Positions 10,594 through 21,159 are shown, counted from the stretch's first letter. The stretch is 27,486 bases of DNA from Larix sibirica (GCA_004151065.3 NWUY0300006853.1:29231-56716), one strand, 5' to 3'. Program-made: numbers and translations. The notes: generated by a model from the sequence alone, not told the origin.

Positions 10594-10743
10594 CTGCGGA
10601 TCATTGTTAAATCATGAAATTCCATCGAAGTTAGAATTGTTACGAGGACAGTTATCATTGTTAATTAAGCATGAAATTCCTGCATCGAAGTTAGAATCAC
10701 AAGAAATCAATCAAGAATGAGCATGGAAAGATTCAGAGTATAC
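10594..10743 (-). other. Possible 5' UTR intron of the expansin gene
   Basis: On the minus strand a donor-like TTCAG|GTATAC falls at 10744/10743 and an acceptor-like ATCCGCAG|TGAA ends at 10594, four bases before the chosen ATG. Removing this 150-bp segment would delete all three in-frame upstream ATGs and the duplicated leader. This is inferred from splice-site resemblance alone. Confidence 0.35.
10601..10697. repeat. Tandem duplication in the expansin leader
   Basis: Copy 1 (10601-10637) and copy 2 (10654-10697) share tcattgttaa, catgaaattcc and atcgaagttagaat, with a 53-bp offset and a small insertion in copy 2. The duplication lies just upstream of the expansin start codon, inside the possible leader intron. 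Confidence 0.85.
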
Positions 10744-10749
10744 CTGAAT

Positions 10750-12400
10750 TCGTATGTGACGTTAGAGACTGCAACGCTTTCAACAGAGACGGGTCGATTG
10801 ATGGACCGAAGGAGATCTCCCAATAAATAGAATGGCGAGGTGTTGAGGGTTTCCGAATATACAGAGATTTGTTTAGACCTAATTATCACATATGGATCAT
10901 AGGTTGTAACGGTCATATCTTTCACATCGACTACTTTGGGATAGTTAGCCTATAATCAGGGCTAGTTTTTCAAGTCGACTAGAATTTATCCGTTTAGTTC
11001 GGGCTAATTAGAGGTTTTCAGGTTAGTGTTGTTTTCAATCTGAGCGGAATTGATTAACAGATAATTAGAATTTCTATTAATTTCAATTTATTATTATATA
11101 ATTAGATTTAATAGAGTTTATTTAGAAATTAATTAAATTTATTTAGTGTTAAACTTATTGACTCAGATTTATTATTAATGTAGTATTAAAGCGTGATTAA
11201 AGTTAATTTATGTTATTAATATATAATTATAAGATTCGTTATTATTGTTTTCCCTAGCGTTGAAAGTCCAAGTCTCCAAGTAGGGCTTAGTGCATCCTTA
11301 CAAATAGGTCATATTATTAAGTGAAATACATTATAACTATTAAGTAAGGTTGGATGTTTACCAAAGTGGATGTATACAATATAACTATTAAGTAAGGACA
11401 TGTTCTATCATCGATTAAAGTGGAAGAGGAAGAGGAAGGGAGTGAAGTCACCAAATGGGAAAGCAAACGGGCGAGTGTTTGAAAGTAGGAAGGCTATTGG
11501 GTTAAATATTAAATTTTGATTTATACTATTTTAATGCATATTGTATTGAAATTTCACAAATCACAAAAGGGAGAAAAGAAAAAACATATTTAGACCAAGG
11601 AAAGGCTTCAATCTTTGAAGAAGCCAAATACTAGGATAAATAATAAATAGATGTTAATTAGTGATAAATGTAGTTAGTCCTTAGCTATGGGTAAGGAAAA
11701 TTTTTAAGGATCTATTTTTTTTTAAAGTAAAAATTTTCATGAATTTTATTAATTCTTAAATTTGCAANAAATGGGGCTTCAAAAAATGAAAATTGGCGAA
11801 TCTTTTTTTGAAAAAAAACATGGAAAAATAGCCCATGGGCTAAATTTTCGCCCCTAAAATTTTCCTTGTCTATGAGATTCTCTTCCTACAATGGCAATGC
11901 TAGTTAACTTCCTTGAACATGGGATTGAGAATTCCAAGGGGCAACTAGCCTCATAGGTAATATGTTAAATCCAAACAAACAAGGGGAAAAAATGAAAAGA
12001 ATAAGTTCTCAGATTGGAGAGAGAAAGGGAGAAGATAAATTATGACCTTGTTAACCTATCTGTGTGACCAAAATGATTACGTAACAACTACGAGTCTCAA
12101 AAAATATATTTAACTAATCCAGGTATACCAAATTAAGATACAATTGAGGGAATCAAGTAGTACATCTAAGGCTACAATTGATCCTCTTTAGTTAGTGTCA
12201 TGAAAGACAAACTAAGTACTATTATTGGAAATCCTCGGGTATATTAGAGAGCTTTAGCACTTGGAATTCATTTTTCTTTTAAGACCTTAAGAACCTCCAT
12301 CACACAAGAAACAAAATTCCTATATAACCTAGAATATCCAAACTTGAAAATTTTGTTAGTGTAGTAATCTTCCAATAGTAAAACAAAAATTTCTAGAGGT
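10750..12400. other. Expansin upstream region and intergenic DNA
   Basis: No coding frame with family motifs is visible. On the minus strand a weak TATA-like TATATT lies near 10857-10862, but no promoter element is convincing. An 18-bp perfect repeat, tataactattaagtaagg, occurs at 11332-11349 and 11380-11397. An N is at 11768. The DNA from about 11000 to 11240 is very AT-rich. Some of it may be LTR-derived, since a retrotransposon leader begins near 12405. Confidence 0.45.
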
Positions 12401-12404
12401 GGTC

Positions 12405-13010
12405 ACAGGCCCATTGTGGTGGGGACTATTCCCAAATAATACTTACATGAAGATGAACATGTTGGTGTATCTCATAAGTGACCATTTTGTGGGACCCAAG
12501 TGGTCCCATGGTTGCTGCTAGAATGGAGAACATAGTCACTAACCTAAAAGAAAAAAATGGATAGACTCACTAACCTAGAAGAAAAAATACAAAATCTCAT
12601 TATCTCATTGATAAAATTCCAAAACAACCTCAACAATCAGATGTCCTCCTTCAAAACCTACATCAACAATAAATTGCATACTTGGAACAATAGGATGGAG
12701 TAGATTGATATTCAAGAATATTCCACAAGCAATGGTCATCACAGTTGGCCATCCTTTCAAGACATTCAATCTCATATGATGTGAAAATTATTTCCTAGGG
12801 TCAATTTGAACAAATTCAATTGTTTTGATCCATCACAATGGGTCAGTTGGATGGGACATTACTTTTATATCCCAAGGTATTAATGATGAACTACTCAAAC
12901 TTCAAGTGGGTGTGTTATATTTGGAATAGGAGAAATGGTAGAAGAATTCATATAAGAGGTATGCTATACATAATTTTAGTTAGATCCAACCTTCGATCCT
13001 AATTGAGCCA
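12405..13010 (+). pseudogene. Ty3/gypsy 5' leader and gag start
   Basis: Gag forms the element's capsid-like particle. The leader ends at an ATG at 12508 that opens MVAARMENIVTNLKEK, followed by a one-base slip in an A-run and then MDRLTNLEEKIQNLIISLIK, a coiled-coil-like N-terminus. Further on PRVNLNKFNCFDPSQWVSWM (about 12798-12857) plus GHYF, and LQVGVLYLE (about 12900-12926), match the plant Ty3/gypsy gag domain. Stops (for example at 12563-12565 in the first frame, and in place of Trp/Gln later) make it dead. Its leader and gag start are repeated in inverted orientation at 23478-23750. No pol follows; a minisatellite does. Confidence 0.75.
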
Positions 13011-13113
13011 CGATGATTTAACTAAATATATATATTTGAGCCTTCTTGGGTATTTTCTAGATAGTCCCTCCTTATGCTCACACCTTGCACCCTTAAAATG
13101 GTCATTGAGTGGG

Positions 13114-13380
13114 CCAGTTGGATGAATCTAAGAAGGCCACTTGGAAACCAATGAGTGGTCCACTTGGATGAATCTGAGAGGGCCACTTTGTGTCATTTAG
13201 TTGGCCACTTGGATGAAACTAATAAGGCTATTTGGAATCCATTAAGCGGTCCACTTCTAGATGAATCTATGAGTTCCACTTGGATGAATTTGAGAGGGGA
13301 ACTTGGTGTCCACTAAGTGGGCCACTTGGGAGAATTTGAGAAGGCCAATTGGATTAATCTATGTGGGCCACTTAGGGACC
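13114..13380. repeat. 46-bp minisatellite built of 23-bp half-units
   Basis: Units begin with ccacttgg or a close variant at 13114, 13160, 13205, 13251, 13276, 13322 and 13368, giving spacings of 46, 45, 46, 25, 46 and 46. Each full unit holds two related halves: ccacttggatgaatctgaga-gg, then ccacttgg-atc-attaag-ggt. The 25-bp step is a lone half-unit. The array lies directly after the gag relic. The period is not a multiple of three, so it is not a coding repeat. Confidence 0.9.
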
Positions 13381-13389
13381 ACCGTTAAT

Positions 13390-14690
13390 AGGCTTATTGT
13401 TTCTCATGTACTTTGTCTTGAGTATCATCTCCATTATATATCATTTTTAACAATATTAACCACATTTCCATTACTTCCATCACCATATGGCCAAGAATCG
13501 AAGAAAATTTAATAGTTTACCACAAAATTCATTATGGGGATTTTTCCATGAACTTCACGACATTGCATTGCACTAACATCCTTGAAAACCATGACCGAGT
13601 CCCAAAACCATAATTTGGATATGATTTATTGTTGTACACCTTCCAAAACTATGTAGTAGATGAAAGTGGAAATTCCCTAACAATTATTGCGAAAAATAAC
13701 ATTTGATTTGGTCTTCAAAAACTATTTTCTCCACTAAATCATCAAGGAAAAGGGGATCATCCACTTCAGAGATAGGTCTAATAATTACACAACCCATCTT
13801 ATAAATAAATCCCTCAAGGTCATTTTATACCATACACACATCCATAGTAGCAAGGTTATGTTGTCGAATTGCTAAGATAAAGTGAGAGAGAGAACCTCCA
13901 TATTTTTCCTTTCACAATTTGGGATCCACCTTCTACATCACTTGGTTGGAATTTGAGCACAAAGTAGAAGAAGAACCCTCCCCTAGACCCGTTGTAAAGG
14001 TTGATACCTTCTACAAATAATACCAATTTGTGTCTATCTCTATCCCATTCTTTATGTTAATACAAATATGTATCTTTGTATGTGTTGTTTTTTTCTCTTT
14101 ATATAGTTTTCTCTCCATTTACATTGCATGCATAATAAGAAATATTGTTCATTTACTTTAGCTAAATTCCTATTTCCATTTGATCTAGTATTAAGGATTA
14201 CACAACCCCTAAGTAGGTACATTTGGTGCATGCTTGTTTTTTTTTTAAATTTAATTTTTAAAACTAAAACAGGTATATGTTTGGTATTAAAAGGTTGATT
14301 AAAATATATACAAATGTTTCCAAAAAAAAAAACTATTGTCCATCAGGGCATGGCACTAGAGCCTACTATCAGTGTGAAGTCTTGAAGTTAATACATCATA
14401 TATGACAATAAATTGTCAACTATATACTATAACAAACTGACCGAAAAAAATAACACAAAAAATACCTTTATAGAAAGGGAGTTTAAAAATAATTGTGGCC
14501 AATATGGATTTAATGGAAATCCCTATTGTATTTTTATTGTCCATGAGAGATGGATATTTTCACTATTGCATTAATTGGTTGTTGACTTGAACATTCTTCC
14601 ATGAGCCTCGAACATGTAAACTGTGTTTTCTGTGACTTCCCATCGACCAACATTTCTTAATGAAGATCCATGGTTATGGATAACCTCTCT
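13390..14690. other. Intergenic DNA without recognisable features
   Basis: I found no reading frame with known motifs and no RNA gene. There are several poly-A/T runs (for example near 14087 and 14238) and a pyrimidine-rich stretch near 14080-14120. The segment may include LTR remains of the neighbouring gag relic, but no TG/CA boundaries or duplications are visible. Confidence 0.45.
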
Positions 14691-14692
14691 AA

Positions 14693-14935
14693 CTAAGCTC
14701 CTTGCACACACACTTTCCTTTCTATGTCATCCAAGTAGACTTTCAGGTGAGAGACGTGAGAATCCACTTGTTCGATGGCAACCATAACCCCTTCCAACTG
14801 TAAATTCATTATATGCATTATAATTTTCATCTCTAGAATGTTGGACTTAACCTCACCTAGACTCACGCCCCAACCTTATTCCTCCAAAACTACATCCAAA
14901 GCATTTTCATCAGCACTTCGGAAATAATATCTAGA
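14693..14935 (-). pseudogene. Unrecognised coding-like fragment
   Basis: One minus-strand frame runs 81 codons with a single internal stop. It reads SRYYFRSADENALDVVLEE, a stop, then GVSLGEVKSNILEMKIIMHI and VAIEQVDSHVSHLKVYLDDI, ending at a TAG at 14693-14695. The second half is rich in charged and aliphatic residues and could form a coiled coil. I do not recognise the family. It may be a piece of a transposon gag-like protein or of a host gene. Confidence 0.35.
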
Positions 14936-14939
14936 AAGA

Positions 14940-15380
14940 CCACCCAGCTAGAACCACTGTTGAATTTCCTCCGTAAATTACAAACAAATGTAAGTTAAGG
15001 ACTAGAATGGAAGAGTAAAATACCTACCCACCACCTTGAATAAAGACTCCCATGCACTACCAAGCAAATACTTCCTTGGCCAACAAAACATAAACCATGT
15101 TCTAGATAAATCCCATAGACATCGAATGAAATACTAGAGATCTCTATATAACAAAGGCATAGATCCAAACAAACCTTGAAGATGGATTATCAAGAGACAT
15201 CTCCCATGTGGGAGAGTAAATGAGAAGAGGCCCATGTACGTAATATGATGAGAAACCACCATTTATGGAACATGTGCATATAAAGTTCATATTAAAAGAA
15301 GGTTTAAACCCATGCTTAAATATATTCTAGGGGATCCACCTACAATGTTGGTGCCCCCCATATTGAAATAGGGATGCCTT
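14940..15380. other. Non-coding DNA between the unknown fragment and the LINE
   Basis: No motif-bearing frame is visible. The LINE 3' end should lie in or near this stretch, but I see no poly-A tail or target duplication that marks it. Confidence 0.35.
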
Positions 15381-15782
15381 GTTCCAAATATGTGGCTTGA
15401 TTTTCTAGCCCATCGGCCACAAGTTATTATGTTAACGAATATGCATGACATTTGGTTCTCTAATCAATCTCAAAAGGTCCACAATTATGCATTGTATTCT
15501 CTTGATGATTGTATCTTATCTACATATCTTTTTTCTTTCCTGCAAGGTAGTGAGAAGGGAATCTCCCAAGATTATGAATTTTTGAATGTTAATAGATACA
15601 ATGGTTTCTAACACCATGAAAATATCATACATTTTTTCCTAATTACTTGTATCCAATCGCATACCCCATTCATAAGTGACTACTAAATTTCCATCGGGAT
15701 CTAAAAGAATCTCCTCTACACCTATCGCCCTAGGATTTCCTTTAGAGGCTCTATAATTTTTCTTTTTGTGAAATCTCTATAA
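15381..15782 (-). pseudogene. RNase H-like domain, C-terminal part of the LINE
   Basis: RNase H would degrade RNA in RNA-DNA hybrids. The frame starts FHKKKNYRASKGNPRAIG (about 15773-15720), matching the usual W-x-x-x-F-D-G-A-S-x-G-N-P opening, but the first catalytic Asp position reads Tyr. Then come EILLDPDGNLVVTYEWGM, a degraded N-Q-A-E segment with a stop at the Gln, and the FIILGDSLLTTLQ strand, which keeps the GDS Asp. The last acidic motif is largely lost (HNNLWPMG). C-terminal RNase H domains of an archaea-like type are known in some plant L1 elements and in Tat LTR elements. Position and strand favour the L1 here. Confidence 0.65.
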
Positions 15783-15839
15783 TTTTGAGCTAGCTAGCCA
15801 TATCCTTCCTTATCTAAGTCTCTATTGTTTACTCCTCAA

Positions 15840-16400
15840 CCTCTACTTTTCTTGGTGCAAAGGATGGTCGGGGTTGTTCCTTGCAACAGAGTAAGCATCA
15901 TATCATAATTCAAATACAAGTGGGCTAGAATATCCACCTTTTTCCAACTCTCCCACCTCCCATATTTGTCCCAAACAAAGACATTATAAATTGTCTTGAT
16001 ACCATTTCAGTGAGGTAATATTTTGTATACATCAGCCCAAATCTACTAGACAAGGGTGATCTACCCAAGATATTTTCATCCCAAATATTTGTCTTCTTCC
16101 CCTTTCCAAGAATTCAATTCAACCCCTCCTCTATTAGTTTTCCATTTGATTTGCACTAACCTCTATATCTCATTACCATTTCTTTCCCTAGCACAATTGT
16201 CTAGGCATCACAATATAGTTCTCCTAATGTATTTTTTATGGATAATTTCCTTCCACCATGCTTTTTCCCCCGAGACAAGTCACCAAAGAAACTTTTCTCC
16301 CATATCTATATTCATGAGCTTGGGATATTTGATACCTATGCCCAAAAAATCATAGGGGATTTGATGATATCCCTTTTAACTAGATAGAATTTCTTCTAGT
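15840..16400 (-). pseudogene. LINE ORF2 C-terminal region after reverse transcriptase
   Basis: Readable pieces are KLMNIDMGEKFLW with GEKAWWKEIIHKKYIRRTIL (about 16325-16215), CLDNCARERNGNEI (about 16212-16170), and VWDKYGRWESWKKVDILAHL with LTLLQGTTPTILCTKKSRG (about 15980-15850). These match the conserved region behind the RT thumb in plant L1 ORF2. Expected sequence between this region and RNase H, including the zinc-binding RT-associated domain, is absent or unreadable, suggesting an internal deletion near 15800-15840. Confidence 0.65.
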
Positions 16401-17880
16401 TAGATTTGGAACCCCTCCATAAAAAATTATGGATATATTTTCATAAAGAGGGAATTACCCCTACTAGAGACAACAAAGAAGAACATTTAAAAAGAGTAAT
16501 GGATGTGAGAACCGATCTTATGAGGATGATTTTTCCTACACGATTTAGCCATAGAATGTCCTGGGCATGCACCTTGTCTTTTATTTTTTGATAAATGCTC
16601 TGCCAATCCACTAAATGAACCCTTTTAAGGGAAATTGGAATGCCTATGTATTTAAAGGAAGACCAATTGACCATACCAACAAAGACAAAGATATGAGAGA
16701 TCCACTACAGCAACATAGGAGGAATGTTCCAACTGAAAATTTTACTCTTGTCAACATTAAACTTCCCTCCTGAAGCCTCAATGAAAGAATCTAAGATACT
16801 CTTAAATCTATGTGCATTAATCACCAAATCATCCTTTATTCAAATTTTATTATCAACAAATTGTGTGTGATTGACTTCCTTGACTCCTTTTTTTATAGTG
16901 ATAGGTCTGAGAGATTTTTGTCCTCTCATTCTTTAAATAACCTTCGATTGAGGGTTTTGACAATAAAAATATATAAGAAAGGAGATAATAAACAACCTTG
17001 ACATATGCCTTACAATTCCTGGAAAAAATAAGAAGAGGGTCTTCCATTTACTAAGGGGGTGATCCATGGTTTCCCTATATAGGCTTAGATCCATTTGATA
17101 AAGAGAGAAGAGAAGTCCAACCTTTCTTAAACTCGATAAATGTAATTGCATCTAACCCGATCAATTTATTTTTTCCAAATCTAGCTTAACAACCATACCC
17201 ATATATCTCCTTGAAACACTTAAATGAATGGAATCTTGGATGAGAATAATATTGTCAATAGTATACCTCTTTGGTAAAAGAACCCCTTGTCCTTTTGGGA
17301 TGATTTTTGGTAGCAAGTTTTTGACACAATTAGCTATGATTTTAGCTAAGATCTTATATGAAAAGTTACAAAGGGAGATCAATCAAAACCTAGAAAGGAA
17401 AGGACACTAGGATTCCTTGGTGATTAGAGAAATGAAGTAGTAATTGGTGGCCCTTCCGATTTTATCATCAACTCTTTTTTATTTCAACATATTACAAATA
17501 TCATGCTTGGTTACATGCTATCACACTTCGAGGAAGCTTATTTAGAAACCATCTAGGACATTGGCCTTATTTGGGTTGAGGCTCCATATATCATTATGAA
17601 CCTTCTATTCTATTATTGGACTATCGAGCAACTGATTATTGGTCGAGGTGACTAGATTTGGAAGGTTGGCTAGAATTTCATCTCTTTCTCTTCCATTCAC
17701 ATTTCCAGGTTTTGTATAGAGATCCTTGAAGTGCATAAAGGATTCTTCTTCGATTGCAGCATAACCAGTTATTGTATTCCCCTCCATATATTGTAACTCT
17801 CTTATGGCATTTTTTTTTAATCTCAACTTTGCTTGATTGTAGAAGAAGGTTGTGTTCCTGTCTCCTTCTCTCAGCCACAA
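16400..17880 (-). pseudogene. LINE ORF2 reverse transcriptase
   Basis: This enzyme would copy LINE RNA at the nicked target. The pre-RT linker is an open frame (17880-17605): MWLREGDRNTTFFYNQAKLR, EGNTITGYAAIEEESFMHFK, DLYTKPGNVNGRERDEIL. Then come NPNKANVLDGF (degraded from N-K-A-P-G-P-D-G-F, about 17555-17520), LCNFSYKILAKIIANCVKNL with LLPKIIPKGQG (about 17380-17270) and GMVVKLDLEKINR, which keeps the first catalytic Asp. The palm box usually read FADD is FVDN (16849-16860), so the second Asp of the pair is lost. The thumb region reads SFKYIGIPISLKRVHLVDWQ and ILWLNRVGKIILIRSVLTSI (16674-16441). Several frameshifts separate these blocks. Confidence 0.85.
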
Positions 17881-18129
17881 TGCCCTGGATTTCAGCCGCT
17901 AGGTCTCCTCTTCTTGTCTACAAGCAACTAGCAATTTAAGTTTAAGATCCTTCTCCCTTTATAAAACTTTAATAGTGATATCTACCTCTTTGCTTCGATT
18001 TGGAGGTTGAAGGATATATTTTCCCAATTCTTTTAATGTGCCCTTTACTAATCATATCTTAGATTATCATACAAATGTTGGTGAACCATTGATGGGTGTA
18101 GAACATATTTCTTGAATGATCTTCTCGGA

Positions 18130-18891
18130 TTCCCCATTCTTAATTCATTGTGGGTTGTATCGAAAAGGAATGGGACCATGATATTCTAGAAATTTGAAGG
18201 ACAGTGCAATAGGCTTGCGATCTTATACTACTAGAGGGAGTATTTTATCATGTAAGACATATCCTTTTTGAAGGAATTGACGATGTACTAGGAATCTGTC
18301 CAATATAGTTGCAATGTTTCCAAGCCCTATTTGTCTATTCAAGCAACTACAAATTCCCTTTTTTTGGAAGGATGTCTACCAAGTCAAGATCTGTGATGAA
18401 TTCTTTGAGACATTCCCCCAAATTTTCACACACCATACTACCTCCTCGACATTCTTTGTGTGTAATGGTGACCTTAAAATCATTGGCCACAATGTAGCAA
18501 GTATTATTTCCCAAAGTATTAAGGGTTCACTAAAATTCCATCTTAGTCACATATTGAATAGGTCCATTAACATTACACACAATAATCTTCTCCTTTGTTG
18601 CAAAATATTCTAACTCAGTAAAAAACCAATTGGAATTCTTCTCAGAGCTAATCAATATAGATTTAATAGAGTTCCATAGGATAACTATTCCTCTTAGAGC
18701 TCCCTTATCACTTATTGCACATCCTCTACCTTTTTCCAAGTTTTTTGTAATAGAATGCACACTTCCTCAGCATCCATTTTGGTTTCATAAATAAGGAAAA
18801 GGGAGGTCCTTTCCTTGTAGATGATTTTCCTAATTGATTCCATCTTTTTTTTTCCTCCCATACCCCTATAATTCCAAGAGACTGACATCAT
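18130..18891 (-). pseudogene. LINE ORF2 apurinic-type endonuclease
   Basis: This domain would nick the target DNA for priming. The ORF2 start is clear: two adjacent ATGs at 18891-18886 followed by SVSWNYRGMGGKKKMESIRK and FLIYETKMDAEEV, matching the N-terminal W-N-x-R-G and E-T-K motifs of this family. ISDKGALRGIVILWNSIKSI follows in another frame. Near the end, IATILDRFLVHRQFLQKG matches the L-D-R-F motif, and the catalytic S-D-H motif appears as stop-D-R before KPIALSFKF, so the active His is lost. GPIPFRYNPQ ends the readable part. Confidence 0.8.
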
Positions 18892-19189
18892 TATTTCCTA
18901 GAATTTGGCCTAACCTTGCTTCTTCCTTCTTCTCCTTTCTCCTTCGGATTTTTTCTTGAGGTTGTCACTCTAATATGTTTATCTAGTTAGGTTTGTTTTC
19001 CTAATGCTATATCATTTTCTACATAATATGCTCTCTAGTGCTTTACAGTTATCATCATATATTTCATTTTAGTAGATCTTTCATCCTCGTTGTCTTCAAT
19101 AGATTCGTCCCGAGGTTTCTTAGCTTTTTTACAGGTCAAAATGCCTCCTGGACTACTCTATGCCTTACCGTGTGAGGTGTTAATTTCTT

Positions 19190-20130
19190 GATAAGTTTTT
19201 TAAGGAAGAAGAGATATATAATTGTCCATACCTATTTCATTAAATATTGGTTGAGCATTAGATTTCTGGGGATTCATTCCTTTTGGTTCTTTCTTTTGGC
19301 TCGGTTGTTCCTCTCCCTTTTCTCCTTCTTCTACGTTAGATAGATCCTAAAACTGATTTGAGAAAAATGGTATTGGTGAATTAACTTGAGTTATTGATGC
19401 AAGATACTTTTTCCCCTTTCTTGCCACATGTTTCCAACCTTCCCTTTTTTCTTTAGCGAGTTCCTTCGTCGGGGTTTTTAGACATTTTCTTGCAAATTAG
19501 TGTCCATATTTGTGGCAGAGTATACATATAAAGGGATTTTCTCATAATCGATATTTTTCACATGAGTCCATTGTTCCATTAAGATATTTAAGTATGGCCT
19601 CTAGAAGGCCTTTTTCTAGATCAACATTCACACAAATATGAGCATAAGAAAATATAGGGGGGTTTGGGCTCATATCTATCAATATATTTCCGTGATATTT
19701 CCACAATGAGTTCCCAATAGATGCAAAATCTTTGTTTGACCAGCACTGCAACAAAATATGTGGGATTTTTACCTAGAACAAAATTTTTGAAGGGATATAC
19801 TTTTCAAGTTCAAAGGACATCTTCCATTTGTCGAGATACATTCCCCTTGGGACCATGAAGTAGGGTCCATTTCTGAAAATAAGATCTATGTCTTCCTTCT
19901 TCTCATAAATAAATACATAGTAACCTCTCCCACAAAAATGATGCTGCAATGTTCCAAAACTAAGGTGTCTCTAGTTATTGTCCAACCAAAATCTCATATA
20001 GCAGAGAGGGAATTTGGTACAGTTGAGACAAAGTTCAGTGTGTGCTTCTGGGGGCAGGCAATAACAACCATGTTGCAGTACTCTCCATCTAGTACATCTA
20101 TTTTTTATATCTCGGAACTAAAGTTCTAGA
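19190..20130 (-). pseudogene. LINE ORF1: DUF4283-like domain and zinc knuckle
   Basis: ORF1 would bind element RNA. Readable pieces are LDGEYCNMVVIACPQKHTLN (about 20098-20039), the DUF4283-like block GRGYYVFIYEKKEDIDLIFR with NGPYFMVPRGMYLDKWKMSF (about 19935-19815), FASIGNSLWKYHGNILIDM, SYAHICVNVDLEKGL and a zinc-knuckle-like FICILCHKYGH followed by a stop and FARKC (about 19535-19485). A basic tail with KEKREGWKHVARKGKKYLAS follows. An internal TAG separates the DUF4283 block from the IGNSL block, and one frameshift lies near 19950. Confidence 0.75.
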
Positions 20131-20189
20131 TATGTCTTTGCTTTATTGATCTTAAATGACGGTCCTTTTCCTGCAAATATCTAAAATTT

Positions 20190-21159
20190 TGTCATAAGAG
20201 GTTGGGAAGTGCTAGAAAATTATATTTTTCCAACTAGGGTAATATTTTACATTACTATCCAAATTAGTAACAATGGAAATCTAATGGTGTGTGCATAATC
20301 CTGGAATTTTGCACATTTTTCCTTTACTAATTGAGCAAGATGGTTGGCCCAATTAAAAATTATTGCATCAGTTGCAACCTATTTGACAACTTTCAACATG
20401 TCTAGTCATAATTCAGATGGACGACATGAACTTGTTAAGGCAAAAGGAAATAATAATGGTGGATCATTTGTAGTCTTCATACTGTACCTCGCTAATTATC
20501 AATCCTTTTGAATTATTGCCAATAGTTGACTCTATATATTCTTCCACTAGGGCTTGTGCATTGCTGGTCATGGGAACTGTTGGTCCTTTGCTTGAAATAC
20601 CTATAATTGCACCAATGAGGTAATCTGTGATACGTATGGCCTCGTCTATCCAAATTTTCCCATCATGGTATTGGCTTACCAGATATTTTGTAATAATTTC
20701 TTTTAGGCCATCAAATGATGCAATGAGAGGTGCATTGAAAAATAGTCAGATTGTAGATGTGTTGAGCTTCTAGGTGGGTTCTATCTATTTGGTGTCTCTG
20801 AGTGCCCAATCCTTGAATTATGCATAGCATTTTCCCCTATTGGGATTGTCGATATTTGCTTTCTTAATTCTATGTATTATTGCTTCTAGGGATGTTATGG
20901 AGGCTTCTTCCAACAACATTTTGGCTTTCTGCTCAACGACTTTCGACCTAGTGGTTGTAGGGTCTTTCATTGGTTCCATGGATAGTCCGACAATAGAGTG
21001 CATTAGCGGATCATCTTGGTAACTTGCTTGCTCGGGGTTACACTATGTTGTGAAGTATGAGTAGGATTCTTCCTATGAATTTATAAGCGCAGCAAGTTGT
21101 AGTGCTTCAAAGTGGGTAAGTGAGTGCATTAAATTCAAATCTTGTGGATTACATCTCAC
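20190..21159 (-). pseudogene. Unclassified coding frame beside a Tat-like element
   Basis: One frame runs from 21159 to a TGA at 20466-20464 (232 codons) with internal stops at 21075, 21045, 20820, 20787, 20772 and 20748 (first bases on the minus strand) and no visible frameshift. Readable parts are SLTHFEALQLAALINS, SIVGLSMEPMKDPTTTRSKV, EQKAKMLLEEASITSLEAII, APLIASFDGLKEIITKYLVS, GKIWIDEAIRITDYLIGAII and GPTVPMTSNAQALVEEYIES. After a frame change a second block at 20399-20250 reads DAIIFNWANHLAQLVKEKCA and DYAHTIRFPLLLIWIVM. Most stops could derive from Gln or Trp codons. I recognise no named domain. It lies behind the integrase on the same strand, so it could be an extra ORF of that element, the gag of a neighbouring copy, or an unrelated captured gene. 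Confidence 0.55.

Larger units (their letters stand above)
15381..20130 (-). mobile_element. LINE/L1-type non-LTR retrotransposon relic
   Basis: All parts lie on the minus strand in element order: ORF1 with a DUF4283-like domain and zinc knuckle (about 20130-19190), then ORF2 with endonuclease (18891-18130), reverse transcriptase (17880-16400), a C-terminal region (16380-15840) and an RNase H-like domain (15782-15381). The length of about 4.75 kb is close to a full element, though the zinc-binding region before RNase H seems to be missing. Many stops and frameshifts make it inactive. The 5' end sits almost directly against the coding relic that ends near 20190. Confidence 0.85.

Noticed and set aside
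10472-10720. Plus-strand open frame over the expansin first exon and leader
   Set aside because: It overlaps the signal-peptide exon and the duplicated leader and has no recognisable motif.
13303-13512. Plus-strand open frame overlapping the minisatellite
   Set aside because: The repeat period is not a multiple of three, so the frame is not a repeated protein, and no motif is seen.
15390-15611. Plus-strand open frame of 73 codons
   Set aside because: It is antisense to the RNase H-like domain and has no motif of its own.
16056-16355. Plus-strand open frame of 99 codons
   Set aside because: It is antisense to the LINE ORF2 C-terminal region with the GEKAWWKEIIHKKY motif.
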